Of a stretch of 54,123 nucleotides of DNA, positions 37,376 through 46,140 are shown piece by piece (positions within the stretch are counted from its first letter, which is position 1; each line of letters opens with the position of its first letter). Under the pieces are notes generated by a model, which was not told where the DNA came from, did no database searches, and saw only the letters and a list, made by a program, of their open reading frames with translations. The position numbers and the translations under genes are program-made. This stretch comes from Thiotrichales bacterium. GTDB taxonomy: Bacteria; Pseudomonadota; Gammaproteobacteria; Beggiatoales; Beggiatoaceae. Location: contig JADGDE010000007.1 in NCBI GenBank assembly GCA_016745035.1, positions 175,433 through 229,555 of the forward strand. The letters are read 5' to 3'.

Positions 37376-37456
37376 TCCCAAACTTTAGCTTGGGAATGCG
37401 TATTGCGTCGCTCCAGCGGCGCATAAAATCGGAGCGATTAATATTGAAATTGGTAT
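37376..37456. repeat. Hairpin repeat pair upstream of hrcA
   Basis: Two stems follow each other: TTCCCAA / TTGGGAA at 37376-37396 and GCGTCGCT / AGCGGCGC at 37405-37422 with one mismatch. The 37343-37350 octamer ATACCAAT is answered by ATTGGTAT at 37449-37456, so the whole piece may be a nested structured repeat. It fills most of the space between hslV and hrcA. Confidence 0.55.
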
Positions 37457-37627
37457 AAGATCTGTTTTTACATTGAAAAGCTTGGCTTAAATAGCGATTA
37501 TATTACGCACTTGCCGCATGTTTGTCATGATGTGCATTTTTGCGCTGATGCTAGCAACATAGTAACCAAATTTCATGCTATGATGCCTCCCTGCTGTTTG
37601 CGACCTTTGCCCCTTGAAGATCATCCT

Positions 37628-38680
37628 ATGATTGAAAAGACCGATGAACAATTAAATACGCGTTCGCGCACTTTACTCAAAAAACTCATCCATAGTTATA
37701 TTGACACAGGGCAACCTGTCGGCTCTCGTACCTTAGCGCGTGATAAAGAGGTCGATTTAAGTCCGGCGACCGTGCGTAATGTAATGGCGGATTTGGAAGA
37801 TTTGGGTTTTTTAGCCTCGCCCCATACCTCGGCTGGACGCATTCCTACCGCTCAAGGCTACCGTTTTTTTGTCGATAGCTTACTGCGAGTAGAACCCTTG
37901 GCGATGCAAGAAACATCGCATTTAGAAGCCCAATTATTGGCAGCCCAGCGCAGCGAGCAAGACGTATTCAACCAAGCTTCAACCCTACTGTCCGATATTA
38001 CCCATTTTGCTGGGGTGGTGATGCTACCACGTCATGCTAGCCAACAATTACGCCATGTTGAATTTTTGCCTTTATCAGAGCGACGGGTATTGGTTATTTT
38101 TGTTTTCAATCAACAAGATGTGCAGAATAAAATCATTCATACTCAACGCGATTATTCTGCCAGTGAATTACAAGAAGCGGCTAATTATCTCAATCAAAGT
38201 TTTGTCGGCAAAGATATATCTCAAGTGTTGCAAGGTCTAAAAAAATCCTTAGATCTGGCGCGTAATGAAGTCAATCAATGGTTAAATACGGCTTTAGAAG
38301 TGGTCGATCAAAGTTATAGCCAAGTACCACCAACCGATGATTGTGTTATCGCTGGCGAAACCAATTTGATGGATGTGGCCGAACTTTCTAGCATTGATAC
38401 CTTGCGGGATTTATTCGCCGCTTTTAATCAAAAACGCGATATTTTAGAATTGCTCGAGCAATCTATTGATGCCGATGGCGTGCAAATTTTTATCGGCGAA
38501 GAATCAGGGCACCCTATTTTAGATGAGTGCAGCATCATTACCGCACCTTACCAAGTCGATAACAACGTGCTGGGGGTTTTAGGTGTGATAGGCCCAACAC
38601 GGATGGCCTATGACCGGGTTATCCCTGTGGTTGACATCACCGCTCGCCTCTTGAGCGCCACACTAAAAGCAGCTTCTTAA
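37628..38680 (+). CDS. hrcA: Heat-inducible transcription repressor HrcA
   Basis: 350 residues from the ATG at 37628; the frame is open back to 37511 but the family N-terminus begins NTRSRTLLKKLIHSYIDTGQPVG. The winged-helix domain (LSPATVRNVMADLEDLGFL, SPHTSAGRIPTAQGYRFFVD) is followed by the GAF-like dimerisation part, including GEESGHPILDECSIITAPY and GVIGPTRMAYDRVIPVVD. HrcA represses groE and dnaK operons through CIRCE. No CIRCE box, grpE or dnaK is found in the window, so the targets lie elsewhere. It is divergent from hslV. Confidence 0.95.
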   Translation: MIEKTDEQLNTRSRTLLKKLIHSYIDTGQPVGSRTLARDKEVDLSPATVRNVMADLEDLGFLASPHTSAGRIPTAQGYRFFVDSLLRVEPLAMQETSHLEAQLLAAQRSEQDVFNQASTLLSDITHFAGVVMLPRHASQQLRHVEFLPLSERRVLVIFVFNQQDVQNKIIHTQRDYSASELQEAANYLNQSFVGKDISQVLQGLKKSLDLARNEVNQWLNTALEVVDQSYSQVPPTDDCVIAGETNLMDVAELSSIDTLRDLFAAFNQKRDILELLEQSIDADGVQIFIGEESGHPILDECSIITAPYQVDNNVLGVLGVIGPTRMAYDRVIPVVDITARLLSATLKAAS

Positions 38681-38684
38681 TGAT

Positions 38685-39064
38685 CTGATGTTACGCAGTC
38701 CGAAGCGAATTAAGATCATCCATAGCACTTCGCAATGCCCTCATATACAACTGTGCTCGCAAAGTAAAATAGTTGAGTTTATGAGTCAAATATAAACATT
38801 CCAATTGAAATGCAGCATAAATAGACATGTCGAATCACAGGTTAAATCGCTACAGGCAAGATACAATATACCCGAGCTTCTGATAAAAACCGCGTCACTT
38901 AGTCATGACTAACTTGACCTTGTACCGCCTTAGATAAACCCGTGGCAGTTGTGTAGCTAAATGAACTGATGAGATAGTCGCTGTAAAGGTTTAAGAGTTC
39001 TTTGTTCATGCACCTAGCTTACCATCTTATGGTGATATATCTGGGAAGGAGTGCGTAACACCCG
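38685..39064 (-). mobile_element. Internally deleted IS, likely parent of the MITE family
   Basis: The right end on the transposase strand (plus-strand 38685) is CTGATGTTACGCA, identical to the MITE ends; the other end, TGCGTAACACCCG at 39052-39064, is a decayed version. Between them the minus strand encodes the beginning and the end of one transposase (see the pseudogene), with the middle deleted. The 380-bp length and shared ends make it the natural source of the 85- and 131-bp elements in this window. Confidence 0.8.
38691..39009 (-). pseudogene. Transposase remnant (IS4/IS701-like DDE type), internal deletion
   Basis: From the ATG at 39009 the frame reads MNKELLNLYSDYLISSFSYT then TATGLSKAVQGQVSHD, the familiar N-terminus of an IS4/IS701-type DDE transposase, then a stop and VTRFLS. 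In another frame, the end reads AFQLECLYLTHKLNYFTLRA then QLYMRALRSAMDDLNSLRTA and stops with a TAA that lies inside the terminal repeat. Roughly two thirds of an intact gene is missing, including the catalytic core, so it cannot transpose by itself. Family assignment is from memory of the N-terminal motif. Confidence 0.75.
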
Positions 39065-39231
39065 TTGGATAAAATACTGACAATAGCATACGTCTAGTCC
39101 ACATAGTGAAAGCATTAAAATATGGGAGAAGATAAGCGGGGCTTAGCTTATAATAAACCCCTCTATTGAACGGCTCAGTTATTTTGTATTGAGTGTCTTC
39201 TTACATATAATCACTTATTTTGGTTTATTTT

Positions 39232-40635
39232 GTGAAAATATTAATAACACGCTTCGTGTTTATTTTAGCACTGTCCTTGTTGTTTTCCGCTTGTGTAAAA
39301 AAACAAGATATTTCTGCCATATCTTATCCAAACCCGGATCGTTTTCTGACAACGCAGATACAACAACACATTTCCCAAGCTGATTGGACCTTGCCGATAA
39401 CATTGGAAATCCCCGGTATCCGGCAAGCCAGTTCGGCACAAAATCAAATTGATTGGATACGAAGCTATTTCAATTACACAGATTCAACGATTCCCCCCAA
39501 CCAATGGCATCATTTTGGTCATGGTGATTTGCTTTATGATGATAAACAAAAATTGGTCGGTTTCAGTGGTGCTAATGCTTTTGATGCGAAACATCGCAAT
39601 AAGGCTTTTTTTGAGCCGACATTGCCCATAGAAGCAGCGGCTTTAGAGGCTTATCAGCATCGTCTACAGCAATTACAAGCCCAGCCACAAAAACTCAAAG
39701 GGCAACTTGATGGTGGCAATATTCAAGCAAAACAGAGCTATCTAGCTGCCAGTTTTGCCCCTGATTCTCAATGGTTGCATAGTGGCTTGGCTTGGTTTTT
39801 CCCAGCATCACAACGCCCTGTCAAGCAACAACAATTGATTTATGGGATGTTATTGCATCGGCTTCCTTCAACAGCAAAGACACAAACTTGGTTGCCACTA
39901 CGTATGGATGCTTTGTATTTTGATTGGCAACAGCAATTGTTTTATTGGATGAGTGATGAGGGTGAACAGATGTGGTTGTACGCTTTAAGCCATCCGAGTG
40001 AGGCGCAAGATCTTTTATGGCAAGGGGACCATAAAAAGCATTTCAAAAATGTCAGTGCTGTTGGTGGTCGGTGTGGTGTTTCGGTACGCAATTGGTTACA
40101 GAAAAAAGTCAATCTTGCCAGCCGTAATGGCTATTCTCATTTGGGTTTTGGGCGGGTACGTTATGATAAGCAAAAACGCCCAATTACCTTAACAGCGCGG
40201 ATTGCTTTTGATAAAGATCACGCCACCAATTTGATTTTTGAACCCAGCCCGCCGCTGTCTGATAAACAACTTAAAAATTATCGTGATCGCATTACTGTAC
40301 TCGGTGCTAAACAGCAATCCTTAGCACAAGCATTGGACGAGGGGCATATCAGAGCCGAACAAGAATATATTGGCGCAACAGAGGGAACCAAGGCCTTATC
40401 ACACACGGGGATTTTACGTTTTTATGGCTTAGAAAAGCGACGCTATGATTGTCAGCAACAAGTGGTTTATGGCGAATTTATTCATAATTGGAATAAACCC
40501 CGACGTAAAGGACCTTTAAGTATTAGCGCGGTCTATTACGATTCACAGCAGCGTTTATTTTTCTGGGTCAAAAAAAATGGCAAGGATAAAAAAATGTGGA
40601 TTTATGGTGTGGCTTCGCCCCGTTTAGCAGACTAG
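39232..40635 (+). CDS. Lipoprotein with two homologous ~180-aa domains, unknown family
   Basis: 467 residues from the GTG at 39232 (a TTG at 39220 is possible). FILALSLLFSAC is a lipoprotein signal with Cys21. The rest consists of two copies of one domain, about 75-255 and 285-463. Matching blocks are GHGDLLYDDKQK / GFGRVRYDKQKR, AFFEPTLPIEA / LIFEPSPPLSD, LDGGNIQAKQSYLAA / LDEGHIRAEQEYIGA, QQLIYGMLLHR / QQVVYGEFIHN, and ALYFDWQQQLFYWM / AVYYDSQQRLFFWV, each ending in MWLYALSHP or MWIYGVASP. I do not recognise the domain. It is probably anchored in the outer membrane. It is transcribed alone. Confidence 0.75.
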   Translation: MKILITRFVFILALSLLFSACVKKQDISAISYPNPDRFLTTQIQQHISQADWTLPITLEIPGIRQASSAQNQIDWIRSYFNYTDSTIPPNQWHHFGHGDLLYDDKQKLVGFSGANAFDAKHRNKAFFEPTLPIEAAALEAYQHRLQQLQAQPQKLKGQLDGGNIQAKQSYLAASFAPDSQWLHSGLAWFFPASQRPVKQQQLIYGMLLHRLPSTAKTQTWLPLRMDALYFDWQQQLFYWMSDEGEQMWLYALSHPSEAQDLLWQGDHKKHFKNVSAVGGRCGVSVRNWLQKKVNLASRNGYSHLGFGRVRYDKQKRPITLTARIAFDKDHATNLIFEPSPPLSDKQLKNYRDRITVLGAKQQSLAQALDEGHIRAEQEYIGATEGTKALSHTGILRFYGLEKRRYDCQQQVVYGEFIHNWNKPRRKGPLSISAVYYDSQQRLFFWVKKNGKDKKMWIYGVASPRLAD

Positions 40636-40644
40636 CCCACACTT

Positions 40645-40805
40645 AGAGCCTATGCGAAATATGACTAATCTGCTGCAAATCCGCTATTTTGGTCTAATTC
40701 CGTGCTTTTATTCGTTAAATAACGCGTTATTCGCCTCATAAAACCACAAAATTAGCCTCAAAATATCTGATTTTCGCGATGATTCCCATACTCCGCATAG
40801 ACTCT
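40645..40805. repeat. 161-bp long imperfect palindrome between convergent genes
   Basis: The ends AGAGCCTATGCG (40645-40656) and CGCATAGACTCT (40794-40805) are inverted repeats with one mismatch. The interior continues the symmetry: GCTATTTTGGTCTAATTCCG on the left answers a similar run on the complementary right side, and the centre is AATAACGCGTTATT. The whole element could fold into one long hairpin. It lies 10 bp after the lipoprotein gene and 39 bp from the converging TonB-receptor stop, so it may act as a terminator; by structure it is MITE-like. Confidence 0.7.
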
Positions 40806-40844
40806 TATCCTTAGCAGCAATAACGACGATGACAAGATAGTTGC

Positions 40845-42878
40845 TCAAAAGCGGTGGGTCAAACCTAACTGTAGATTACGTCCACGGTTAATAAGCCCTG
40901 CGCTCAAGCCCACACTTTTCACCGAGCTATAGTAATCCTTATCGAACAAATTCTGGGCTTCGATAAAAATATCTGTGTGTTTATGCCAGCGATAGCGCAC
41001 ACGCGCATTGAAAACATGATAAGCGGCTAAAGTGGTTTTTTCTCCACCCGCAAGGGGTTGTTCCATGCTGCTGTGATAATACCCATTAAGATTAAAATGC
41101 CAGTTGGCTTTTTGATAATTAGCAATCATCGACAAGCTATGATGGGGAAAACGTCTGGGGTTTTGTTCTGTTTGATGGGTATAGCTATAGGCAGCTCGTA
41201 AAGATAAACCCCGGACAGGTTCGGCAGTTGCTTCTATTTCTAGTCCCGTTATATCCAGTTCCTGATTGGTATTTTGGAATTCTCGCCCTTGCCCATCGGC
41301 ACGCAAAACTGTATCAATCATGTCATGGTTAAAACTCTTAAACCATGTCAGTGTGGTTTGTGCTTTGTGATATTTTTGTAGCCACGCCAATTCTAAGGTG
41401 CGGACTTTTTCCGGTTTTAAATCCGCATTGCCTAAAAAACCATTGAGTTGTCGAATTGAAGGCGCGCGGAAAGCTTGCCCATACATGAGCTTAAAGGCGG
41501 TTTTTTTATCTGGGCTATATTGCAATGAAAACCGTGGATTCAGTGTGCCACCAAAATCAGAATAATGGTCATAACGCGCCCCTAGTGTCGCCGACCATTT
41601 ATCATCGATACGGTATTTATCTTGTAAATATAAACTGCTAATACTACGTGTACCTAGGCGAATTAAGTTGATACTTTCTTGTACCTCGCCCAGCGCTTGC
41701 ATAGAGGCACTGGGTATACCTAACAACAAGCCGACCATGTTGTCAGCAGTATAATTGCTTTGCGCACTAAACTGCACATTGTCGGGTCGTCGCCAATCAA
41801 AGCCGACAAATAATTCATGTTGTTTGTTTAAGCGATAATGTCCATCAAGCCCCAAACGCCATTCACGTTCTTTGCCGATGCTGCCAACCAACAAGGCATC
41901 CGGGCTGGGCTGGTTTTGCCATGTTTGTAGTGTTTGGCTTGATAGGGTTTCGGCTAAGTTATCAGTACTTTGTTGCTGATAAGTCGCATATAAACTCAAA
42001 CTGCGATCGCGCTCATCTAAGTATTGATAAGCTAGCCGTAAAGAAAGGTTTTCATAAGCGGTGTAATGTGTATCCCCTGCACTTATGCTCTCATCAATAT
42101 AAAAGTCATCTTGACGGCGGGTTTGATAACTAAAATCCAGATTCAAATCTTGATAAGTAATATGGGCAGAAAGATCTAGTCCACGACGAGGATCGCTGAT
42201 GGTCTGCTTGTCTGCATCAATCATATGATAATCATCACCCCTGTCGGCATAGTAGCGTGCAGATAAGGCCCATTTCCAATCCTGTTGCTGGTTGGATAAG
42301 CTAAAACTCGCCTCTTTTTGTCCCAAGCTGCCCGTACGCAAACTGATTTCGTTCAGCTCATTATCCGTGATGATATTGACCACACCAGAAAAAGCACTGG
42401 TTCCATATAGTGCAGAACCTGGCCCTCGGATGACTTCAACACGTTTGACATTATGTAGCGAAATAAAATGATGTGTGGCTAAAGCCCCACCGCTGCGATC
42501 ATTGTTTAGACGCTTACCATTGAGCAAAAATAAAATATTATAGGAAGTTTGCGGTGTGGTACGACCTCGCGCCGCGACCATATAGCCTTGTCCAAATACA
42601 GATTCACGGCTACTCATAAACCCCGGAACAAAATTCAGTAGTTGTTCAACGGATTCCACCCCCATTGCTTGAAATTCTTCACGGGTAAAAACGCTCACCG
42701 AAGAAGGCGCATCAAAAATTTTCTCAGATGTTTTTGAGGCAATATCGACTTTGACTGAGAATAGATCGCCTAAAGACATATCGACCAAATGATCGATGGA
42801 AATTTTCTTAGCTGCATATACCTGTGCTGATAGCGTCAGTAAACAGGTACTGGCAATAATGGTGGGTGTGGTGTTCAT
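40845..42878 (-). CDS. TonB-dependent outer-membrane receptor
   Basis: 677 residues. A signal peptide (STCLLTLSAQVYA) precedes a plug domain (about 45-165) with APSSVSVFTREEFQAMGVES, RVEVIRGPGSALYGTSAFSGVVNII, and a beta-barrel that ends in the outer-membrane signature LQLGLTHRF. There is no N-terminal signalling extension. It imports a siderophore, haem, cobalamin or similar ligand using TonB; the ligand cannot be read from the sequence. No ABC importer is next to it. MITE C ends 14 bp upstream of the ATG; the ribosome site AGGG lies within that gap. Confidence 0.93.
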   Translation of the reverse strand: MNTTPTIIASTCLLTLSAQVYAAKKISIDHLVDMSLGDLFSVKVDIASKTSEKIFDAPSSVSVFTREEFQAMGVESVEQLLNFVPGFMSSRESVFGQGYMVAARGRTTPQTSYNILFLLNGKRLNNDRSGGALATHHFISLHNVKRVEVIRGPGSALYGTSAFSGVVNIITDNELNEISLRTGSLGQKEASFSLSNQQQDWKWALSARYYADRGDDYHMIDADKQTISDPRRGLDLSAHITYQDLNLDFSYQTRRQDDFYIDESISAGDTHYTAYENLSLRLAYQYLDERDRSLSLYATYQQQSTDNLAETLSSQTLQTWQNQPSPDALLVGSIGKEREWRLGLDGHYRLNKQHELFVGFDWRRPDNVQFSAQSNYTADNMVGLLLGIPSASMQALGEVQESINLIRLGTRSISSLYLQDKYRIDDKWSATLGARYDHYSDFGGTLNPRFSLQYSPDKKTAFKLMYGQAFRAPSIRQLNGFLGNADLKPEKVRTLELAWLQKYHKAQTTLTWFKSFNHDMIDTVLRADGQGREFQNTNQELDITGLEIEATAEPVRGLSLRAAYSYTHQTEQNPRRFPHHSLSMIANYQKANWHFNLNGYYHSSMEQPLAGGEKTTLAAYHVFNARVRYRWHKHTDIFIEAQNLFDKDYYSSVKSVGLSAGLINRGRNLQLGLTHRF

Positions 42879-42892
42879 AATGACCCTAGTAA

Positions 42893-42978
42893 CTGCTGTT
42901 ACGCATTGATAGCGTTTTTGTCTCGTGATGGGCGTTTTTTACCTATCTGAGCTAAATTGAGCTTTTGCCTAACATCAG
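42893..42978. mobile_element. MITE copy C (86 bp, short form)
   Basis: The ends CTGCTGTTACGCA and (on the right) TGCCTAACATCAG are the family termini with one mismatch each. The interior is diverged from the other copies but keeps the AGCTTTTGCC-type right arm. It lies 14 bp upstream of the TonB-receptor start, the same distance as copy B from its downstream gene. Confidence 0.8.
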
Positions 42979-43293
42979 CTATTTAAATAAAAGGGGTTAC
43001 ATAGATTGATCAGCAGAATAAACAACAAAGGGCTATGACTGGAAAATTTTTGAGCTAAAAACAAATATGGCGGAAAATATACCCTGTTCAGAAAAGATAG
43101 TCTAGTCAAAAAAAGGAATAAAATAATGCTAAAACCTTAAAATATATAAGCTATTATAGAGTTAAAAGATACTGATAAAACTAGATGTCGTGTTTGTTTC
43201 ATTTTTCAAGCTGAATCAGGTGCAAAAATCAGTTATTCTTAACGGTTTTACCAGTGTTTTCCAATATTGAAGAAAGGAAAGGGAAGGTGTGAG
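42979..43293. other. AT-rich divergent intergenic region
   Basis: This stretch separates MITE C and the TonB-receptor gene (minus) from the PiT gene (plus). It is AT-rich and must contain the promoter of the PiT gene. GGAAGG at about 43282-43287 is the ribosome site for the GTG start at 43294. I see no riboswitch, including no cobalamin-type box, and no further open frame of note. Confidence 0.4.
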
Positions 43294-44922
43294 GTGTTTA
43301 ATTTGTTCAGCAAGATAGAAGATGCAGCGCAATCTAGCAAAGGGGACTTTGTGAAATTCGGTGTTGTGATTGTTTTCATGATCATGGTGCTGCTGTTGAG
43401 TTACAACTCAATGGGCGGTGTTCCTACCAATGCCTTTTTAGTCATTGCTGCCTTATTTGGCGCGTATATGGCGATGAATATTGGTGCCAATGATGTCGCC
43501 AATAATGTCGGGCCTGCGGTCGGTTCTAAAGCCCTAACACTCGGCGGGGCAATATTAATCGCCGGTATTTTTGAAGCCAGCGGGGCTTTTATCGCCGGGG
43601 GTGACGTAGTTGGGACAATTAAAAAAGGCATTATTGATATTGATGCCTTTGGCGATAATACCGACAGCTTTATTTGGGCAATGATGGCAGCGCTGTTAGC
43701 CGCTGGGGTCTGGCTTAATATCGCCACCAAGTTTGGCGCACCGGTTTCAACCACACACTCAATTGTCGGTGGGGTCATGGGCGCGGGGATTGCCGCAGGT
43801 GGCTTTGCTATCGTCTCTTGGGGCACGATGGGCAAAATTGCCGCATCATGGGTTATTTCGCCAGTGCTTGGCGGTATTATTGCGGCGGTTTTCTTGTTCT
43901 CGATTAAAAAAACCATGGTCTTTAAAGAAGATAAGATTGCCGCAGGTAAGTTTTGGGTACCGATTTATGTTGCCATCATGACTTGGGCGTTTACCACGTA
44001 TTTGACCTTAAAAGGGCTAAAGAAAATTTGGCCCGATATTGTGAATATCGTCGGCTTTTTGCCCGATGAGAAAAAACCCAGTTTTGCTGTTGCTGCGCTG
44101 TTTGGACTGATTTTAGGCGCGCTGGTATATTGGTTTATGCATCGACGTTTAGCAGAAAAACAAAATTTAGCTAATAACCGCCATAGCATCAATGCCTTGT
44201 TTACTATACCTTTAATTTTTGCAGCGGCACTTTTAAGTTTTGCCCACGGTGCAAATGATGTCGCTAACGCCATAGGTCCCTTGGCTGCCATCAGTGACGC
44301 GATCTTAAGTGGTGGCATTTCCTCTAAAGCCGAGATTCCTTTGTGGGTGATGTCCGTTGGGGCAGTCGGTATTGTGGTCGGTCTAGCCTTATATGGCCCT
44401 AAATTGATTAAAACCGTTGGCTCAGAAATCACCGAACTGGATCAAATGCGTGCTTTTTCTATTGCGATGGCAGCAGCTATCACGGTGATTATCGCCAGTC
44501 AACTTGGCTTGCCTGTGAGTTCAACCCATATCGCCATTGGCGGTGTATTCGGGGTGGGTTTTTTACGTGAATATTTGCAAGACCATAAAGACGTTAAAAA
44601 ACTCGAAGATGAAGAACAACGACTTGAAAAAGAAGAAAATAAAATCGAACAATATCGAACGCATTTACAAGTCTTGATTGATTTACCTGATGAGAAAAAA
44701 GATAAAAAAGTCTATAAAGAAATCGGTAAATTATATGAACACTTAGAAAGGGAAGAAAAAGTCCTGGAAGAAGAGTTACGTATCAAAAAGTCTTTGGAGA
44801 AAAAGCAATATGTCAAACGTGATGCTTTCAAAAAAATCATTGCCGCTTGGTTGATTACCGTCCCCGTCGCTGCGTTATTATCTGCCAGCGTCTATTTCAT
44901 GATTAGGGGGATGATGCTGTAG
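43294..44922 (+). CDS. PiT-family inorganic phosphate transporter
   Basis: 542 residues from the GTG at 43294 (in-frame TTG at 43267 possible). Two PiT signatures are present: IGANDVANNVGPAVGSKA near residue 70 and FAHGANDVANAIGPLAAI in the second half, each followed by the PVSTTHSIVGG or PVSSTHIAIGG repeat. About ten to eleven membrane helices are expected. A charged coiled-coil loop of about 80 residues (LEDEEQRLEKEENKIEQY onward) is inserted before the last helix. It should move phosphate with H+ or Na+ across the inner membrane. The usual PhoU-like partner (DUF47) is absent. Confidence 0.93.
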   Translation: MFNLFSKIEDAAQSSKGDFVKFGVVIVFMIMVLLLSYNSMGGVPTNAFLVIAALFGAYMAMNIGANDVANNVGPAVGSKALTLGGAILIAGIFEASGAFIAGGDVVGTIKKGIIDIDAFGDNTDSFIWAMMAALLAAGVWLNIATKFGAPVSTTHSIVGGVMGAGIAAGGFAIVSWGTMGKIAASWVISPVLGGIIAAVFLFSIKKTMVFKEDKIAAGKFWVPIYVAIMTWAFTTYLTLKGLKKIWPDIVNIVGFLPDEKKPSFAVAALFGLILGALVYWFMHRRLAEKQNLANNRHSINALFTIPLIFAAALLSFAHGANDVANAIGPLAAISDAILSGGISSKAEIPLWVMSVGAVGIVVGLALYGPKLIKTVGSEITELDQMRAFSIAMAAAITVIIASQLGLPVSSTHIAIGGVFGVGFLREYLQDHKDVKKLEDEEQRLEKEENKIEQYRTHLQVLIDLPDEKKDKKVYKEIGKLYEHLEREEKVLEEELRIKKSLEKKQYVKRDAFKKIIAAWLITVPVAALLSASVYFMIRGMML

Positions 44923-44931
44923 GGTTACAAA

Positions 44932-44961
44932 CCGATGAGCGGGATATTTCTCGCTCATCGG
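44932..44961. terminator. Hairpin after the PiT gene
   Basis: A perfect 10-base stem CCGATGAGCG / CGCTCATCGG with a 10-base loop starts nine bases after the stop codon. It is followed by ACTAAAAAA rather than a T-run, so it is terminator-like but not a textbook intrinsic terminator. Confidence 0.6.
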
Positions 44962-44979
44962 ACTAAAAAATATACATAA

Positions 44980-45064
44980 CGGATGTGATGCACTATCCCA
45001 GTTTTTATCACAATAGGGTTGTTTTCTACCAACCCTGTGATATTTAGCCTTTGCGTAACATCAG
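44980..45064. mobile_element. MITE copy D (85 bp, short form)
   Basis: The right end TGCGTAACATCAG is perfect; the left end CGGATGTGATGCA is diverged. The centre has an inner stem (CAATAGGGTTG / CAACCCTGTG-like). It overlaps the end of the zinc-ribbon gene by four bases: the MITE terminus provides that gene's TGA stop codon. Confidence 0.85.
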
Positions 45065-45270
45065 TATATAAGACCAAAAATAAGACCAGCAGCCATAACA
45101 GCCAAACAAATACTACCAAAAAGCCAAAGTTGTATTGCGCAATCACTGCACACTTTTGTTTTTGACGGTGGGTAGAAAAAAACCAAACATAATGCCCAAC
45201 GAATCAAGGCAGGTAATACCTCACCATCACTTGATTCTTTTCCACAGTTTTGACAAATAAAAGAAGCCAT
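45061..45270 (-). CDS. Small zinc-ribbon membrane protein, end supplied by MITE D
   Basis: 69 residues. Cys6/Cys9 (CQNC) and Cys41/Cys44 (CSDC) form a split zinc ribbon, and the C-terminal WLFGSICLAVMAAGLIFGLIY is a membrane helix. The last base of the Tyr codon and the TGA stop fall in the terminus of MITE D, so the original protein may have been longer. It lies 63 bp downstream of the HEAT-repeat gene on the same strand. Function unknown. Confidence 0.6.
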   Translation of the reverse strand: MASFICQNCGKESSDGEVLPALIRWALCLVFFYPPSKTKVCSDCAIQLWLFGSICLAVMAAGLIFGLIY

Positions 45271-45333
45271 TTGCTAGTTATCCCGATTATAAAAATATCA
45301 GCGATACGCCAATCGTAGCCCAAGATTTACTCA

Positions 45334-46131
45334 CTATTTCTGACAGGCTTGAATAGCTTCATTAAGCTGCCGTTCAAATAGGGCATCTTGCATTTGACTT
45401 AAACTATTTTTCCAGTGAAGAAGTAAGGGATGCAAGGCTTGATGAGCGACTAACGTTGATGCTTCCAAAGTCAATATGCCTAAAGTATCACGCTTAAGCT
45501 CTATTTTAAGCAAGCTGACTATATCTGGGTAGTTTCTCTGAGCTAAGCCAAGCAAGGCTTCTCCGCGTATTTCATGATTATCCTCATTGATTCTTGCTAA
45601 TAAAGCCTCACAAATCTCAGCTGTATTTGTCTCAATTTGTGATCCTAAGTCAAAGGTTGCCCAATTTCGCACCTCTTCATCAGAGTCTTTACTCAGGATG
45701 ATTAATGCTTCAATGGCTACTTCTTCTTCATATCCACCTAAACTGAAGGTAATAGCATGTCTTATTCTTTGGCTCTCGTGATTAATTAATTTTACTAACG
45801 GCTGAATTGCTTTAGCTGAATGCCTATGCCCAAGCCCATAAGCTGCTGATGCAATGACATCAGGGTTTTCATCATCCAAGAGTTTAATTAATATATCCAC
45901 AGATGCTTTTACATATATTTGTTTATCCCAAGCTAACCGTCCTAAAATATCAGCGCCTATTTCTCGGTTAATGGGATTGGTGCTGGCACAAAGTTTTTCT
46001 GCTGCGCTAAATTCAGTCAGAGTTCCACGTTTGTGTAACTCTGAAATTAACTGCCAATATAATTCTTCATTATTTTCTTTAAAGGCAATATCAATAATTG
46101 CTTGGGTGCTTAAGTTTTTAAGTTCTAACAT
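45334..46131 (-). CDS. HEAT-repeat protein
   Basis: 265 residues made of tandem helical hairpins of the HEAT/PBS-lyase type: VDILIKLLDDENPDVIASAA, IQPLVKLINHESQRIRHAI, IEALIILSKDSDEEVRNWA and LLARINEDNHEIRGEALLGL follow each other at about 35-residue spacing. No signal peptide is visible. Such scaffolds bind other proteins; the target is unknown. It follows the AT-rich membrane-protein gene by nine bases and precedes the zinc-ribbon gene, suggesting one transcript. Confidence 0.8.
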   Translation of the reverse strand: MLELKNLSTQAIIDIAFKENNEELYWQLISELHKRGTLTEFSAAEKLCASTNPINREIGADILGRLAWDKQIYVKASVDILIKLLDDENPDVIASAAYGLGHRHSAKAIQPLVKLINHESQRIRHAITFSLGGYEEEVAIEALIILSKDSDEEVRNWATFDLGSQIETNTAEICEALLARINEDNHEIRGEALLGLAQRNYPDIVSLLKIELKRDTLGILTLEASTLVAHQALHPLLLHWKNSLSQMQDALFERQLNEAIQACQK

Positions 46132-46140
46132 GATATATAC

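Noticed and set aside
37500..38690. CIRCE operator near hrcA
   Set aside because: No TTAGCACTC/GAGTGCTAA inverted pair was found near hrcA or hslV.
42979..43293. Cobalamin or other riboswitch upstream of the TonB receptor
   Set aside because: MITE C begins only 14 bp from the start codon and no conserved riboswitch core was seen further upstream.
43401..44432. Two long minus-strand frames opposite the PiT transporter
   Set aside because: They are Pro/Ala/Ile-rich mirror frames of membrane helices and have no start signals.
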